NCBI GenBank assembly: GCA_964406605.1
Contig: CAYOSF010000007.1
Coordinates: 190,225-254,224, forward strand
Length of the DNA: 64,000 bases
Source of the DNA: CAYOSF01 sp964406605
Lineage (GTDB): Bacteria; Chloroflexota; Dehalococcoidia; DSTF01; RBG-16-68-14
Direction of reading: 5' to 3'
A program made the translations under genes and the position numbers. This document shows positions 1 to 6,903 of the stretch, piece after piece. Under the pieces are notes generated by a model. The model searched no databases. It had not been told where the DNA came from and was given only the letters and a program-made list of their open reading frames with translations. Position 1 is the first letter of the stretch, and the number at the start of each line of letters is the position of its first letter.

Positions 1-553
1 CTTCGCTGTGGAGGACGAAGGACAGCGGTCCGCCGCGATCCGAGGCCTCCAGCACGACCGCGCCTGCGCCGTCGCCGAACAGGACGCACGTGCCCCGGTC
101 CTTCCAGTCGATGATGCGCGAGAGGACGTCGCTGCCAATGACCAGCGCCCGGCGGTACGTGCCGCTCGCGATGAACTGGGAGGCGGTGGCAAGGGCGGAA
201 AGGAAGCCGACACAGGCCGCGTTTACGTCGAAGGCCCCAGCCCGCCGGGCGCCCAGTCCCTCTTGCACCAGTGAGGAGACGGCCGGGAACATGCCGTCCG
301 GCGTGGTGGTGGCGGTGATGATGAGATCCAGGTCATCAGGGTCTATCTCAGCCTGCGCGATCGCCTGCCTGGCCGCCTCGATGCCCATCGTGCTGGCAGT
401 TTCGTTGGCGGCGGCGATGTGGCGCTCGCGAACCCCGGTGCGCTCCTGGATCCAGGTGTCGGAGGTGTCAACCATCCGTTCCAGATCGAAGTTCGTGAGA
501 ACTCGATCCGGCAGGTATTTGCCGACACCGGCGATGCGGGCGCGAGTGTTCAA
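1..553 (-). CDS. fabH: Beta-ketoacyl-ACP synthase III, 3' end outside window
   Basis: FabH condenses acetyl-CoA (or another short acyl-CoA) with malonyl-ACP to start fatty acid synthesis in the cytoplasm. Reading leftward from a TTG at 553, 184 codons are present and the frame is still open at base 1, so roughly the C-terminal half, with the catalytic His and Asn, is missing. The visible part has the family N-terminus (IAGVGKYLPDRVLTN), DTSDTWIQERTGVRER, and the nucleophile segment NAACVGF with the active Cys near residue 114. The TTG start is chosen because GGGGAG lies about 9 bases upstream and the protein then begins just before the first beta strand, as in homologues. fabD and fabF are in the window about 9 kb away, so the fab genes are split. 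Identity is firm; the start is probable. Confidence 0.93.
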   Translation of the reverse strand, partial: MNTRARIAGVGKYLPDRVLTNFDLERMVDTSDTWIQERTGVRERHIAAANETASTMGIEAARQAIAQAEIDPDDLDLIITATTTPDGMFPAVSSLVQEGLGARRAGAFDVNAACVGFLSALATASQFIASGTYRRALVIGSDVLSRIIDWKDRGTCVLFGDGAGAVVLEASDRGGPLSFVLHSE

Positions 554-606
554 CGGAGTTCGCTCCCCTGCTGGTCTAGCCGCTGATCCAGGATTCTATG
601 GCACGC

Positions 607-612
607 AGTATA
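607..612 (-). promoter_or_regulatory. Possible -10 box of fabH
   Basis: Read on the minus strand this is TATACT, about 53 bases upstream of the fabH TTG. No good -35 box is seen at the right distance, but two copies of CTTATGAC (625-632 and 646-653, period 21) lie just upstream and could be an operator or activator site. Weak evidence. Confidence 0.35.
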
Positions 613-624
613 CCACGGCGATCC

Positions 625-653
625 CTTATGACAGATAAAAGTTCTCTTATGAC
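625..653. repeat. Direct repeat CTTATGAC, period 21 bp
   Basis: CTTATGAC occurs at 625-632 and again at 646-653, exactly 21 bp apart, which is two helical turns and places both copies on one DNA face. It sits between the likely -10 of fabH and the hrcA promoter. This is the geometry of a dimeric regulator site, but no regulator is known from the sequence. Confidence 0.45.
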
Positions 654-728
654 TGGGCTAAGCGGCGGCATGTGTAAGAAGTTGGCTCGATGGATCGAGC
701 CGTCACAGTGACCGGCCGCGAACGGGAC

Positions 729-741
729 ATGTACTGTACAT
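729..741. repeat. 13-bp palindrome in the fabH-hrcA gap
   Basis: ATGTAC-T-GTACAT is a perfect odd palindrome between the divergent genes fabH and hrcA, about 35 bp upstream of the hrcA -35 box. It could be an operator; nothing else supports that. Confidence 0.3.
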
Positions 742-775
742 AATCTAGCGCTGCGGCACGATCCGGCCGGTCGGC

Positions 776-804
776 TTGACAGGCCGGAAGCTGGCTGTTA
801 GATT
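776..804 (+). promoter_or_regulatory. Sigma-70-type promoter of the hrcA operon
   Basis: TTGACA at 776-781 and TAGATT at 799-804 are separated by 17 bp, the ideal spacing. Transcription would start near 811, just ahead of the CIRCE operator at 817-843, so HrcA bound there would block the promoter. Confidence 0.7.
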
Positions 805-816
805 GAATCTTGAGGA

Positions 817-843
817 TTAGCACTCTCACCTGTAGAGTGCTAA
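817..843. promoter_or_regulatory. CIRCE operator (HrcA binding site)
   Basis: TTAGCACTC (817-825), nine bases, then GAGTGCTAA (835-843): a perfect match to the CIRCE inverted repeat that the HrcA repressor binds. It lies between the promoter and the hrcA start codon, so the operon represses itself and is induced when heat shock depletes active HrcA. Confidence 0.97.
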
Positions 844-866
844 TCGGCTATCAGGACGGGATCCCA

Positions 867-1898
867 ATGCTAACGGAGCGCCAGTCTCGCATCCTGGAAT
901 TCGTGATCAGCGAGTACGTGGAGACCGCCGCGCCCGTGGCGTCGCAGTTCATCCGGCGCAAGTACAAGCTTGGGGCCTCCGCCGCCACGATCCGCAACGA
1001 GATGGCGGAACTGGAGGCGCAGGGCTATCTGAGGCAGCCGCACACCTCGTCCGGGCGTATTCCCACGAATATGGGGTTCCGCTTCTACGTAGAAGGGTTG
1101 ATGCGGGAGGAAGAGCTGCCCTGGGAGGCTCAGCAGACCATTCGACACCAGTTTCATCAGGTCGCGCGAGGCCAGGAGGCGTGGATGCATCTGGCCGCTT
1201 CCCTTCTGGCGAGGTTGGCCGAGAATGCCGCCGTGGTGACGGCCCCTCGCAGGGACGCCTGTCACATCAAGCATCTGGAGCTGGTGAGCCTGCACGACTA
1301 CACGCTGCTTCTCGTCCTGGTGCTGGACGAGGGCCGGCTCGAGCAGCAGATCCTTCCGCTGGAGGAGGCCCGCAGCCAGGACAAGCTGACCGAGATGGCG
1401 GGACGGCTCAACCGCCTCTTCGCCGGGCTAAGCGTGGGCGAGGTGGCCTCCAAGGAGGCAGATCTGGATCCATTCGAGCGCCGCGTGATTGATGCCGTGG
1501 CAGCGATCATGCGGTCCGTGGACGAGGGTGGGGTCGAGGAGGCGTATCTGGAAGGGTTGCGGCACGTACTGGGCCAGCCGGAGTTCGCGAGCAGCGAGCG
1601 GACGCTTGGCCTTTTGGAGCTGCTGGATGAGCACAATCTGAGTCGCGCCATTCCTCTCCGAGCTCTCGCCAGGGAGGGAGTGACGGTCATTATCGGCGCC
1701 GACAACCCCCGCCTTGCTGCGGCGGGGGAGGCGATGCGGGCGTGCAGCGTTGTCGTGGGGGCGTATGGCGCTCCGGAGATGGCCTCGGGCGCCCTCGCGG
1801 TCCTGGGGCCGGTGCGCATGCGCTATCCGCGCGCGATCTCGACCGTTCGCTACCTGTCGAACGTGATGAGCGAGTTGCTCTCGGAGTATCAGGACTAG
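867..1898 (+). CDS. hrcA: Heat-inducible transcription repressor HrcA
   Basis: HrcA is the DNA-binding repressor of class I heat-shock genes; it binds CIRCE and depends on chaperonin for activity. The 343-residue product has the usual length. Its N-terminal winged helix begins MLTERQSRILEFVISEYVETAAPVAS, followed by the recognition region ASAATIRNEMAELEAQGYL and SSGRIPT, then the GAF-like HrcA domain, ending YPRAISTVRYLSNVMSELLSEY as in homologues. A longer reading from 810 would start inside the leader, before the CIRCE element; the ATG at 867 fits the family N-terminus. It is the first gene of the hrcA-grpE-...-dnaK group and has a perfect CIRCE site in its own leader, so autoregulation is very likely. 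Confidence 0.97.
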   Translation: MLTERQSRILEFVISEYVETAAPVASQFIRRKYKLGASAATIRNEMAELEAQGYLRQPHTSSGRIPTNMGFRFYVEGLMREEELPWEAQQTIRHQFHQVARGQEAWMHLAASLLARLAENAAVVTAPRRDACHIKHLELVSLHDYTLLLVLVLDEGRLEQQILPLEEARSQDKLTEMAGRLNRLFAGLSVGEVASKEADLDPFERRVIDAVAAIMRSVDEGGVEEAYLEGLRHVLGQPEFASSERTLGLLELLDEHNLSRAIPLRALAREGVTVIIGADNPRLAAAGEAMRACSVVVGAYGAPEMASGALAVLGPVRMRYPRAISTVRYLSNVMSELLSEYQD

Positions 1899-1919
1899 CG
1901 CTGCGATAGGTGAGCGGAA

Positions 1920-2501
1920 GTGACGGACAAGAAGAAGCGAGGGGAAGCGCCGGAGGAGTCGGAATGGGCCGCGCCTGAGGCGCCGGAGGAAGCAGAGCCG
2001 ACGGACCTGGAGGGATGGAGAAGGCGCCTTCGGGAGGAGACCGAGAAGGCTCAGACTCATCTCTCCAGCTGGCAGCGGGCCGCCGCCGACTACCAGAACC
2101 TGAAGCGGCGCATGGAGCAGGAGCGCTCCGAGGTGGGCCGGCTGGCCAACGCCTCGTTGGTGATCAACCTGCTGCCGCTCCTGGACGATCTGGAGCGGGC
2201 CCTGCGCACCGTCGACACGAAGCTGGCCGGTCTCACCTGGATCGACGGCGTGTGGCTCATCTACCGGAAGTTCCAGGCCGTGCTGGAGAACGCGGGCGTC
2301 AAGGAGATCGAGGCCGACGGCCTGCCGTTCGACCCGAATGTGCACGAGGCGATCAGCGAGGCGCCCGGCGAAGAGGGAAAGGTGGTCTCCGTCGTGCAGA
2401 AAGGCTACATGCTCGGTGAACGCGTCATCCGCCCGAGCATGGTCATCGTGGGAAGGAAGGCGGATGGCGAGGAGCCTCAATCTGAGCAGGACGGAGACTA
2501 G
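1920..2501 (+). CDS. grpE: Nucleotide exchange factor GrpE
   Basis: GrpE dimers release ADP from DnaK and so reset the chaperone cycle. The 193-residue protein has an acidic, disordered N-terminus, a long helix around EETEKAQTHLSSWQRAAADYQNLKRRMEQER, and the C-terminal beta domain with the family signature (GVKEIEADGLPFDPNVHEAI... VVSVVQKGYMLGERVIRPSMVIV). The start is a GTG preceded by AGGTGAGCGG, 21 bases after hrcA. The next gene starts two bases beyond the stop, so translational coupling is likely. Length and motifs are normal and the identification is secure. Confidence 0.97.
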   Translation: MTDKKKRGEAPEESEWAAPEAPEEAEPTDLEGWRRRLREETEKAQTHLSSWQRAAADYQNLKRRMEQERSEVGRLANASLVINLLPLLDDLERALRTVDTKLAGLTWIDGVWLIYRKFQAVLENAGVKEIEADGLPFDPNVHEAISEAPGEEGKVVSVVQKGYMLGERVIRPSMVIVGRKADGEEPQSEQDGD

Positions 2502-2503
2502 TA

Positions 2504-2737
2504 ATGGTTTACGCGCACGAAGAAAGACGTCTTCAAGCCGCGTTCAGACGGTTTGCGGATACGCAAGCTCGCTTGGATGAGCTCACCCTTGATGTATGCG
2601 AATTGGTGCCGGGAGTTCCGATATCGCCGGAACCCGGCGATGCCGCGCGGCGCTTGGCACGGCGCGGAGCCAGTGCCGCTCGTGACCAGGCCTTGCGTGA
2701 CTTGAAAGGGCTCGTTCGCCAGAAGGAAAGACCGTAA
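2504..2737 (+). CDS. Small hypothetical protein between grpE and dnaK
   Basis: A 77-residue charged protein, rich in Arg, Ala, Asp and Glu, that I do not recognise. It looks helical (HEERRLQAAFRRFADTQARLDEL), then has a short Pro-rich turn (GVPISPEPGD) and a second helix (AARDQALRDLKGLVRQKERP). Its ATG is only two bases after the grpE stop and it is followed, 67 bases on, by the aspartic protease gene, so it belongs to the heat-shock transcript. The strict packing supports it being translated. It could be a partner or antitoxin-like companion of the protease, but that is a guess from position alone. Confidence 0.6.
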   Translation: MVYAHEERRLQAAFRRFADTQARLDELTLDVCELVPGVPISPEPGDAARRLARRGASAARDQALRDLKGLVRQKERP

Positions 2738-2804
2738 TGCTTAGAGTTGCGGCCGTCGGTCTCGGCGCCGCGGCCAGTGACGTCGCTGCTGCGGAGCGAT
2801 AGAC

Positions 2805-3188
2805 ATGGGCACCTTCCGAGCTAGCATTGAAATTGCCGACTCCCAACGAGGGAGATACGAAGCCATAGAAGCGATGGTGGACACTGGCGCCACCTACACT
2901 TGGGTCCCCCGCGATGTGCTGGCGAGGTTGGGGGTTGAGCCCGAGTTCCGGAGACAGTTCATTACGGCCGATGGCCGCGCCATCGAGCGAGACATGGCCG
3001 AGACCAGGGTTCGCTACGATGGTCAGGAGCGGACGACCATGGTGGTCTTCGGCGATGACGGCTCGATGCCGCTATTGGGAGCCTACACGCTGGAAGGACT
3101 GGGCTTGGCCGCAGACCCCGTTGGCAAACGCCTCATCCCGGTTCCGGGGTATGCTCTCGGCGCAGGGCTCGTTCGTAACGTGACATGA
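2805..3188 (+). CDS. Retropepsin-like (clan AA) aspartic protease
   Basis: The 127-residue product has the single-domain retropepsin layout: a beta-rich N-terminus, the catalytic loop VDTGATYTWVP with Asp at residue 26, and the distal hydrophobic-Gly motif PLLGAYTLEGLGL near residue 95. Enzymes of this fold work as homodimers with one Asp per subunit. No signal peptide or membrane segment is seen, so it should be cytoplasmic. It lies between grpE and dnaK on the same strand, downstream of the CIRCE-controlled promoter, which implies heat-shock expression. Small DTGA proteases of this kind are known in cyanobacteria and other bacteria with largely unknown substrates; the position inside the DnaK operon is the unusual part. 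The fold call is firm, the role is unknown. Confidence 0.82.
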   Translation: MGTFRASIEIADSQRGRYEAIEAMVDTGATYTWVPRDVLARLGVEPEFRRQFITADGRAIERDMAETRVRYDGQERTTMVVFGDDGSMPLLGAYTLEGLGLAADPVGKRLIPVPGYALGAGLVRNVT

Positions 3189-3207
3189 AGCCGGGGACAT
3201 TGAGCGG

Positions 3208-3220
3208 ACATCTGAGATGT
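3208..3220. repeat. 13-bp palindrome upstream of dnaK
   Basis: ACATCT-G-AGATGT is a perfect odd palindrome in the 76-bp gap before dnaK. It may be an operator or a small mRNA hairpin; no promoter box of quality is seen beside it. Confidence 0.25.
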
Positions 3221-3264
3221 GAACCCTTCGATGAAAAGGTCAAGCCGGTCTGCAGGAGGGAACC

Positions 3265-5184
3265 ATGCCTAGGGTAATTGGAATCGACCTTGGAACCACC
3301 AACAGCGCCGTCGCCGTCATGGAGGCGGGCGAGCCGACGGTGATCCCAAACTCCGAGGGTGGGCGCGTCACACCGTCCGTCGTCGCGGTCAGCAAGGCGG
3401 GTGAGCGGTTGGTGGGCACCGTCGCCAAACGACAGGCGGTGACGAACCCGGAGAACACGATCTACTCGATCAAGCGCCTCATGGGACGCCGGTTCGAGGA
3501 TGAGGAGGTGCAGCGCGATGTCACGCTGCTCTCCTACAAGATCGAGAAGGCGCCCAACGGCGACGCCCAGGTGACCATGGGCGGCAAGACCTACTCCCCG
3601 GCGGAGGTCTCGGCCATGGTCCTCCAGAAGCTCAAGACCGACGCTGAGGCCTACCTGGGTGATTCCGTCACCGAGGCGGTGATCACGGTCCCGGCTTATT
3701 TCAACGATAGCCAGCGTCAGGCCACCAAGGACGCTGGTGCCATCGCGGGACTTGAGGTCTTGCGTATCATCAACGAGCCCACGGCCGCTTCCCTCGCCTA
3801 TGGCCTTGAGAAGAAGTCGGACGAGGTCATCGCCGTCTATGACCTGGGCGGCGGCACGTTCGACATCTCGATCCTGGAGCTCGGCGAGGGCACGTTCCAG
3901 GTGAAGTCGACGAGCGGCGATACCCATCTCGGAGGAGACGACCTGGACCAGCGCATCATCGATTGGCTGGTGGACGAGTTCAGGCGCGACCAGGGCATCG
4001 ACCTCAGGCAGGACCCCATGGCCCTGCAGCGCCTCAGGGAGGGGGCGGAGAAGGCGAAGATCGAGCTATCCACGGTGCTCCAGACGGACGTGAACCTGCC
4101 GTTCGTCACGGCCGATGCCTCCGGCCCCAAGCACATGAACATCACCCTCACCCGGGCCAAGCTCGAGCAACTGGTGGGCGACCTGATCGAGGGCACGCTG
4201 GGCCCCTGCCAGCAGGCGCTCTCCGACGCCGGCATGACCGCCGCCCAGGTGGACGAGGTGGTGCTCGTCGGGGGCCAGACCCGCATGCCAAAGGTGCAGG
4301 AGACCGTCCGGCAGTTCTTCGGCAAGGAGCCGCACAAGGGCGTGAACCCCGACGAGGTGGTCGCCGTCGGCGCCGCTATCCAGGCCGGCGTCCTCAAGGG
4401 CGACGTGAGCGACGTGCTGCTCCTGGACGTCACGCCGCTGACGCTGGGCATCGAGACGCTGGGCGGTGTCGCCACGCCCATCATCCCGCGGAACACGACC
4501 ATCCCGACCAGCAAGGGCCAGACCTTCTCCACCGCGGCGGACAACCAGCCCAGCGTGGAGATCCACGTGCTCCAGGGCGAGCGCTCCATGGCCCAGGACA
4601 ACAAGTCGTTGGGGCGGTTCATCCTCGACGGCATCCCCCCCGCGCCGCGCGGTATCCCCCAGGTCGAGGTCACCTTCGATCTCGATGCGAACGGCATCCT
4701 CAACGTGAACGCTCAGGACAAGGCGACCGGGCGTGAGCAGAAGATCACCATCACCGCCGCCTCCGGCCTGAGCAAGGAAGAGGTGGAGAAGCTCCGCCAG
4801 GAGGCCGAGGCCCACGCCGAGGACGACCGCCGGCGCCGCGAGGAGATAGAGCTGCGGAACCAGGCGGACACGCTGGCCTACACCGCTGAGAAGACGCTGC
4901 GCGAGCAGGGCGAGAAGGTGCCCGCCGAGGTGAAGTCCGAGGTGGAGGAGAAGGTGAAGGCGGTGCGCGACGCTCTGCAAGGCCAGGACCCGGAGGCCGT
5001 GCGGCAGGCGGCGGCGGCGCTGGGCGAGTCGATCCAGAAGATCGGTGCGGCCATGTACGGCGAGCCGGGCGCCGAGGGTGGTCCCGAGGCCGCCGGCGGG
5101 CCGGGCGAGGGGCCGGCTGCTGAGGGCGAAGGCGAGGGCAAGCCCGAAGAAGGTACTGTAGAGGGCGAGTACCGAGAGGTGTAG
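3265..5184 (+). CDS. dnaK: Molecular chaperone DnaK (Hsp70)
   Basis: DnaK is the ATP-dependent chaperone that binds unfolded peptides. The 639-residue protein has the full Hsp70 plan: nucleotide-binding domain with IGIDLGTTNS at the start, the linker-proximal loop VYDLGGGTFDISIL and VLVGGQTRMP, then the substrate-binding domain (DVTPLTLGIETLGG, NTTIPTSKGQTFSTAADNQ), the helical lid, and an acidic Gly/Glu-rich tail ending EGEYREV. AGGAGGG stands seven to eight bases before the ATG. It is the last chaperone gene of the group; no dnaJ follows, so the J-protein must be encoded elsewhere. Downstream is a methyltransferase gene 26 bases away. Identification is certain. Confidence 0.99.
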   Translation: MPRVIGIDLGTTNSAVAVMEAGEPTVIPNSEGGRVTPSVVAVSKAGERLVGTVAKRQAVTNPENTIYSIKRLMGRRFEDEEVQRDVTLLSYKIEKAPNGDAQVTMGGKTYSPAEVSAMVLQKLKTDAEAYLGDSVTEAVITVPAYFNDSQRQATKDAGAIAGLEVLRIINEPTAASLAYGLEKKSDEVIAVYDLGGGTFDISILELGEGTFQVKSTSGDTHLGGDDLDQRIIDWLVDEFRRDQGIDLRQDPMALQRLREGAEKAKIELSTVLQTDVNLPFVTADASGPKHMNITLTRAKLEQLVGDLIEGTLGPCQQALSDAGMTAAQVDEVVLVGGQTRMPKVQETVRQFFGKEPHKGVNPDEVVAVGAAIQAGVLKGDVSDVLLLDVTPLTLGIETLGGVATPIIPRNTTIPTSKGQTFSTAADNQPSVEIHVLQGERSMAQDNKSLGRFILDGIPPAPRGIPQVEVTFDLDANGILNVNAQDKATGREQKITITAASGLSKEEVEKLRQEAEAHAEDDRRRREEIELRNQADTLAYTAEKTLREQGEKVPAEVKSEVEEKVKAVRDALQGQDPEAVRQAAAALGESIQKIGAAMYGEPGAEGGPEAAGGPGEGPAAEGEGEGKPEEGTVEGEYREV

Positions 5185-5210
5185 ACACGTCGCACCAGAG
5201 TGAACGGCGC

Positions 5211-5825
5211 GTGCGCCGCCTCTACGACCGCCTGGCCCCCTGGTATGACTGGACCATGCGGCTGGGAGCGCTTCTGGGGGGCTTCTCGGACACGAGAGAG
5301 CGCCGGACGATGGTGGGGCGCCTTGAGCTGCAGCCGGGCCAGCGGGCCCTGGAGGTGAGCGTCGGCACAGGGACCAACCTGCCGTTCATGGCGGATGCCG
5401 TCGGCGCAGCGGGCCGGTTGGTAGGTCTCGATCTTTCCCGCGGCATGCTCAGGCAGTGCGAGAAGAAGGCTCGGCGTCAGGGGCTGGCTGCTTGCCTGAT
5501 TGAAGGTGAGGCGGCGCATCTGCCCTTCCCCGACGGCGCGTTCGATGCGGTGCTGCATTTCGGCGGCATCAATGAGTTCGGTGACAAGAAGGGGGCGGTG
5601 GAGGAGATGGCGCGGGTGGCGAAGCCCGGCGCTAAGGTCGTCATCGCCGATGAGGGCGTGAACCCCAACAAGCCCCCTTCGTTTCGCAACCGGCTGCTGT
5701 TGCGACTGAACCCGCTCTACGAGACCGAGCCGCCGACCGACTTGATTCCGTCCGAGGCGCGGGACCTCCGCGTGACCTGGTTCCGCGCTGACCGCTGCTA
5801 TCTGATCGACTTCGAGAATCCGTAG
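5211..5825 (+). CDS. Class I SAM-dependent methyltransferase
   Basis: A 204-residue methyltransferase of the UbiE/COQ5-like type. It opens with YDRLAPWYDWTMRLG, typical of small-molecule and quinone methyltransferases, has SAM motif I as LEVSVGTGTNLPFM, the acidic strand-2 end LVGLDLSRGML, and motif at FDAVLHFGGINEF where the catalytic-side strand lies. The GTG start lies 26 bases downstream of the dnaK stop, with a poor ribosome-binding site. It probably rides on the dnaK transcript. The substrate cannot be told from sequence; a chaperone-related role would be guesswork. The C-terminus is short compared with UbiE. Confidence 0.82.
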   Translation: MRRLYDRLAPWYDWTMRLGALLGGFSDTRERRTMVGRLELQPGQRALEVSVGTGTNLPFMADAVGAAGRLVGLDLSRGMLRQCEKKARRQGLAACLIEGEAAHLPFPDGAFDAVLHFGGINEFGDKKGAVEEMARVAKPGAKVVIADEGVNPNKPPSFRNRLLLRLNPLYETEPPTDLIPSEARDLRVTWFRADRCYLIDFENP

Positions 5826-6246
5826 GGTAGCCCGCCTGGGCGTGGGCTTCGCTGCCTGCCCTGGGACCAGCACCTGCAGCTCTAGACCACTCGTTGAGCG
5901 GGGGTCCGCCGCTAGCTTGGTTAGAAGGCCACGTTGGCTCTTGCATGTGATGGTACAATGCTGGCACAAGCTGGCAGAAATGGACCGCCAACGATCGCAC
6001 GACCACGCGAGGGAAGCCTGTGACCGCCGCCCCACGGGTGCGGATGCAAGCGATCTTCGTGTCCTTGCAGGCGCCGATGACGTTGCTGCCATCTCTGGAG
6101 AGCTCGGCATGAATCAGGACGACGCGAGGGCCGACCTCGGCTACGAGGTCGGCGTGCTGGAGGGCGAGCGCGAGTATGCGTTTCATGCTTGACGAGAACA
6201 TGCGACGAGCACGAGTCGCGGCCGGCTGCACCATAGCGCCTTCGCC
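5826..6246. other. Gene-free stretch after the heat-shock group
   Basis: About 420 bp with no convincing gene. A short weak stem (AGCCC 5829-5833, GGGCT 5844-5848) could help end the upstream transcript. TACAAT at 5954-5959 is a fair -10 box on the plus strand and may serve the secreted-protein gene at 6247. A 70-codon frame at 5980-6192 and a longer one on the other strand exist but match nothing I recognise. Confidence 0.4.
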
Positions 6247-6903
6247 ATGACGCGCAACAAGATACGCTTGAGCGCCCGGGCAGCACTCGTAGGGTTGCTA
6301 TGTAGCACCGTGGTGGTGAGCGGCGTGCTGGGTCACGCGGAGCTCGCAGCCGAAACGGAGCCGGACATCCGGGGTGAATGGGGCTTCGGTTTTACAGTTG
6401 GCGGGACGAGCGGTCCGACGTTTCTCTGTATTGCGTCTCTGATTCCGGAGCAATCGGGGCTGTCGAATATCATGAGTTGCGAGATCGGGTTCGTGCAGCT
6501 CGCTGGAACGAGAGACAAGGCCGATGGCACCTTCAGCCTTTCGGGTCAGCTCTGGGACCGCACCTTGAGTATGACCGGGACCTTCGATTCACCCGAGAGC
6601 TACTATCCGGCGGACGGCACGTGGACATTGGAAGACTCGCCCGGGGGGACATTCGTCGGCGTTCATGCGCTGTTCGGCCGAGGCATCGTAAGATGCCCAA
6701 CCGAGCCGTTCGGCCCTTTCCCCGGTAGGCAGCTCAGCAGCATTGATGCCTTGCTCATTCTGCAGTACGTTGCGGGACTGGCCCCGAGTCTGCCCTGCAG
6801 ATACCTCGGCGACGTGAACGTGGACGGCGACATAACGGCAGAGGATGCGGCCCTCGTGCTTGAGTACACCGCGCGGCTTATCGAACACTTCCCGCCGTTC
6901 TAA
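6247..6903 (+). CDS. Secreted protein with C-terminal dockerin-type domain
   Basis: The 218-residue product starts with a signal peptide (basic MTRNKIRLSAR, hydrophobic AALVGLLCSTVVVSGVLG, then HAELAAE), followed by a beta-rich domain of about 120 residues that I do not recognise, and ends in a dockerin-like pair of segments. The second segment, DVNVDGDITAEDAALVLEYTARL, has a complete EF-hand-like calcium loop. The first, SSIDALLILQYVAGLAPSLPC, keeps the helix but has lost the Asp-rich loop. Dockerins of this style are common on Chloroflexota exoproteins and need not imply a cellulosome. The gene ends 26 bp inside the convergent recJ. No good ribosome-binding site precedes the ATG. Confidence 0.75.
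   Translation: MTRNKIRLSARAALVGLLCSTVVVSGVLGHAELAAETEPDIRGEWGFGFTVGGTSGPTFLCIASLIPEQSGLSNIMSCEIGFVQLAGTRDKADGTFSLSGQLWDRTLSMTGTFDSPESYYPADGTWTLEDSPGGTFVGVHALFGRGIVRCPTEPFGPFPGRQLSSIDALLILQYVAGLAPSLPCRYLGDVNVDGDITAEDAALVLEYTARLIEHFPPF

Noticed and set aside
5641..6234. A minus-strand frame of 197 codons in the gap after the methyltransferase
   Set aside because: It overlaps the methyltransferase 3' end, ends in Arg/Ser-rich low-complexity sequence and matches no family I know.
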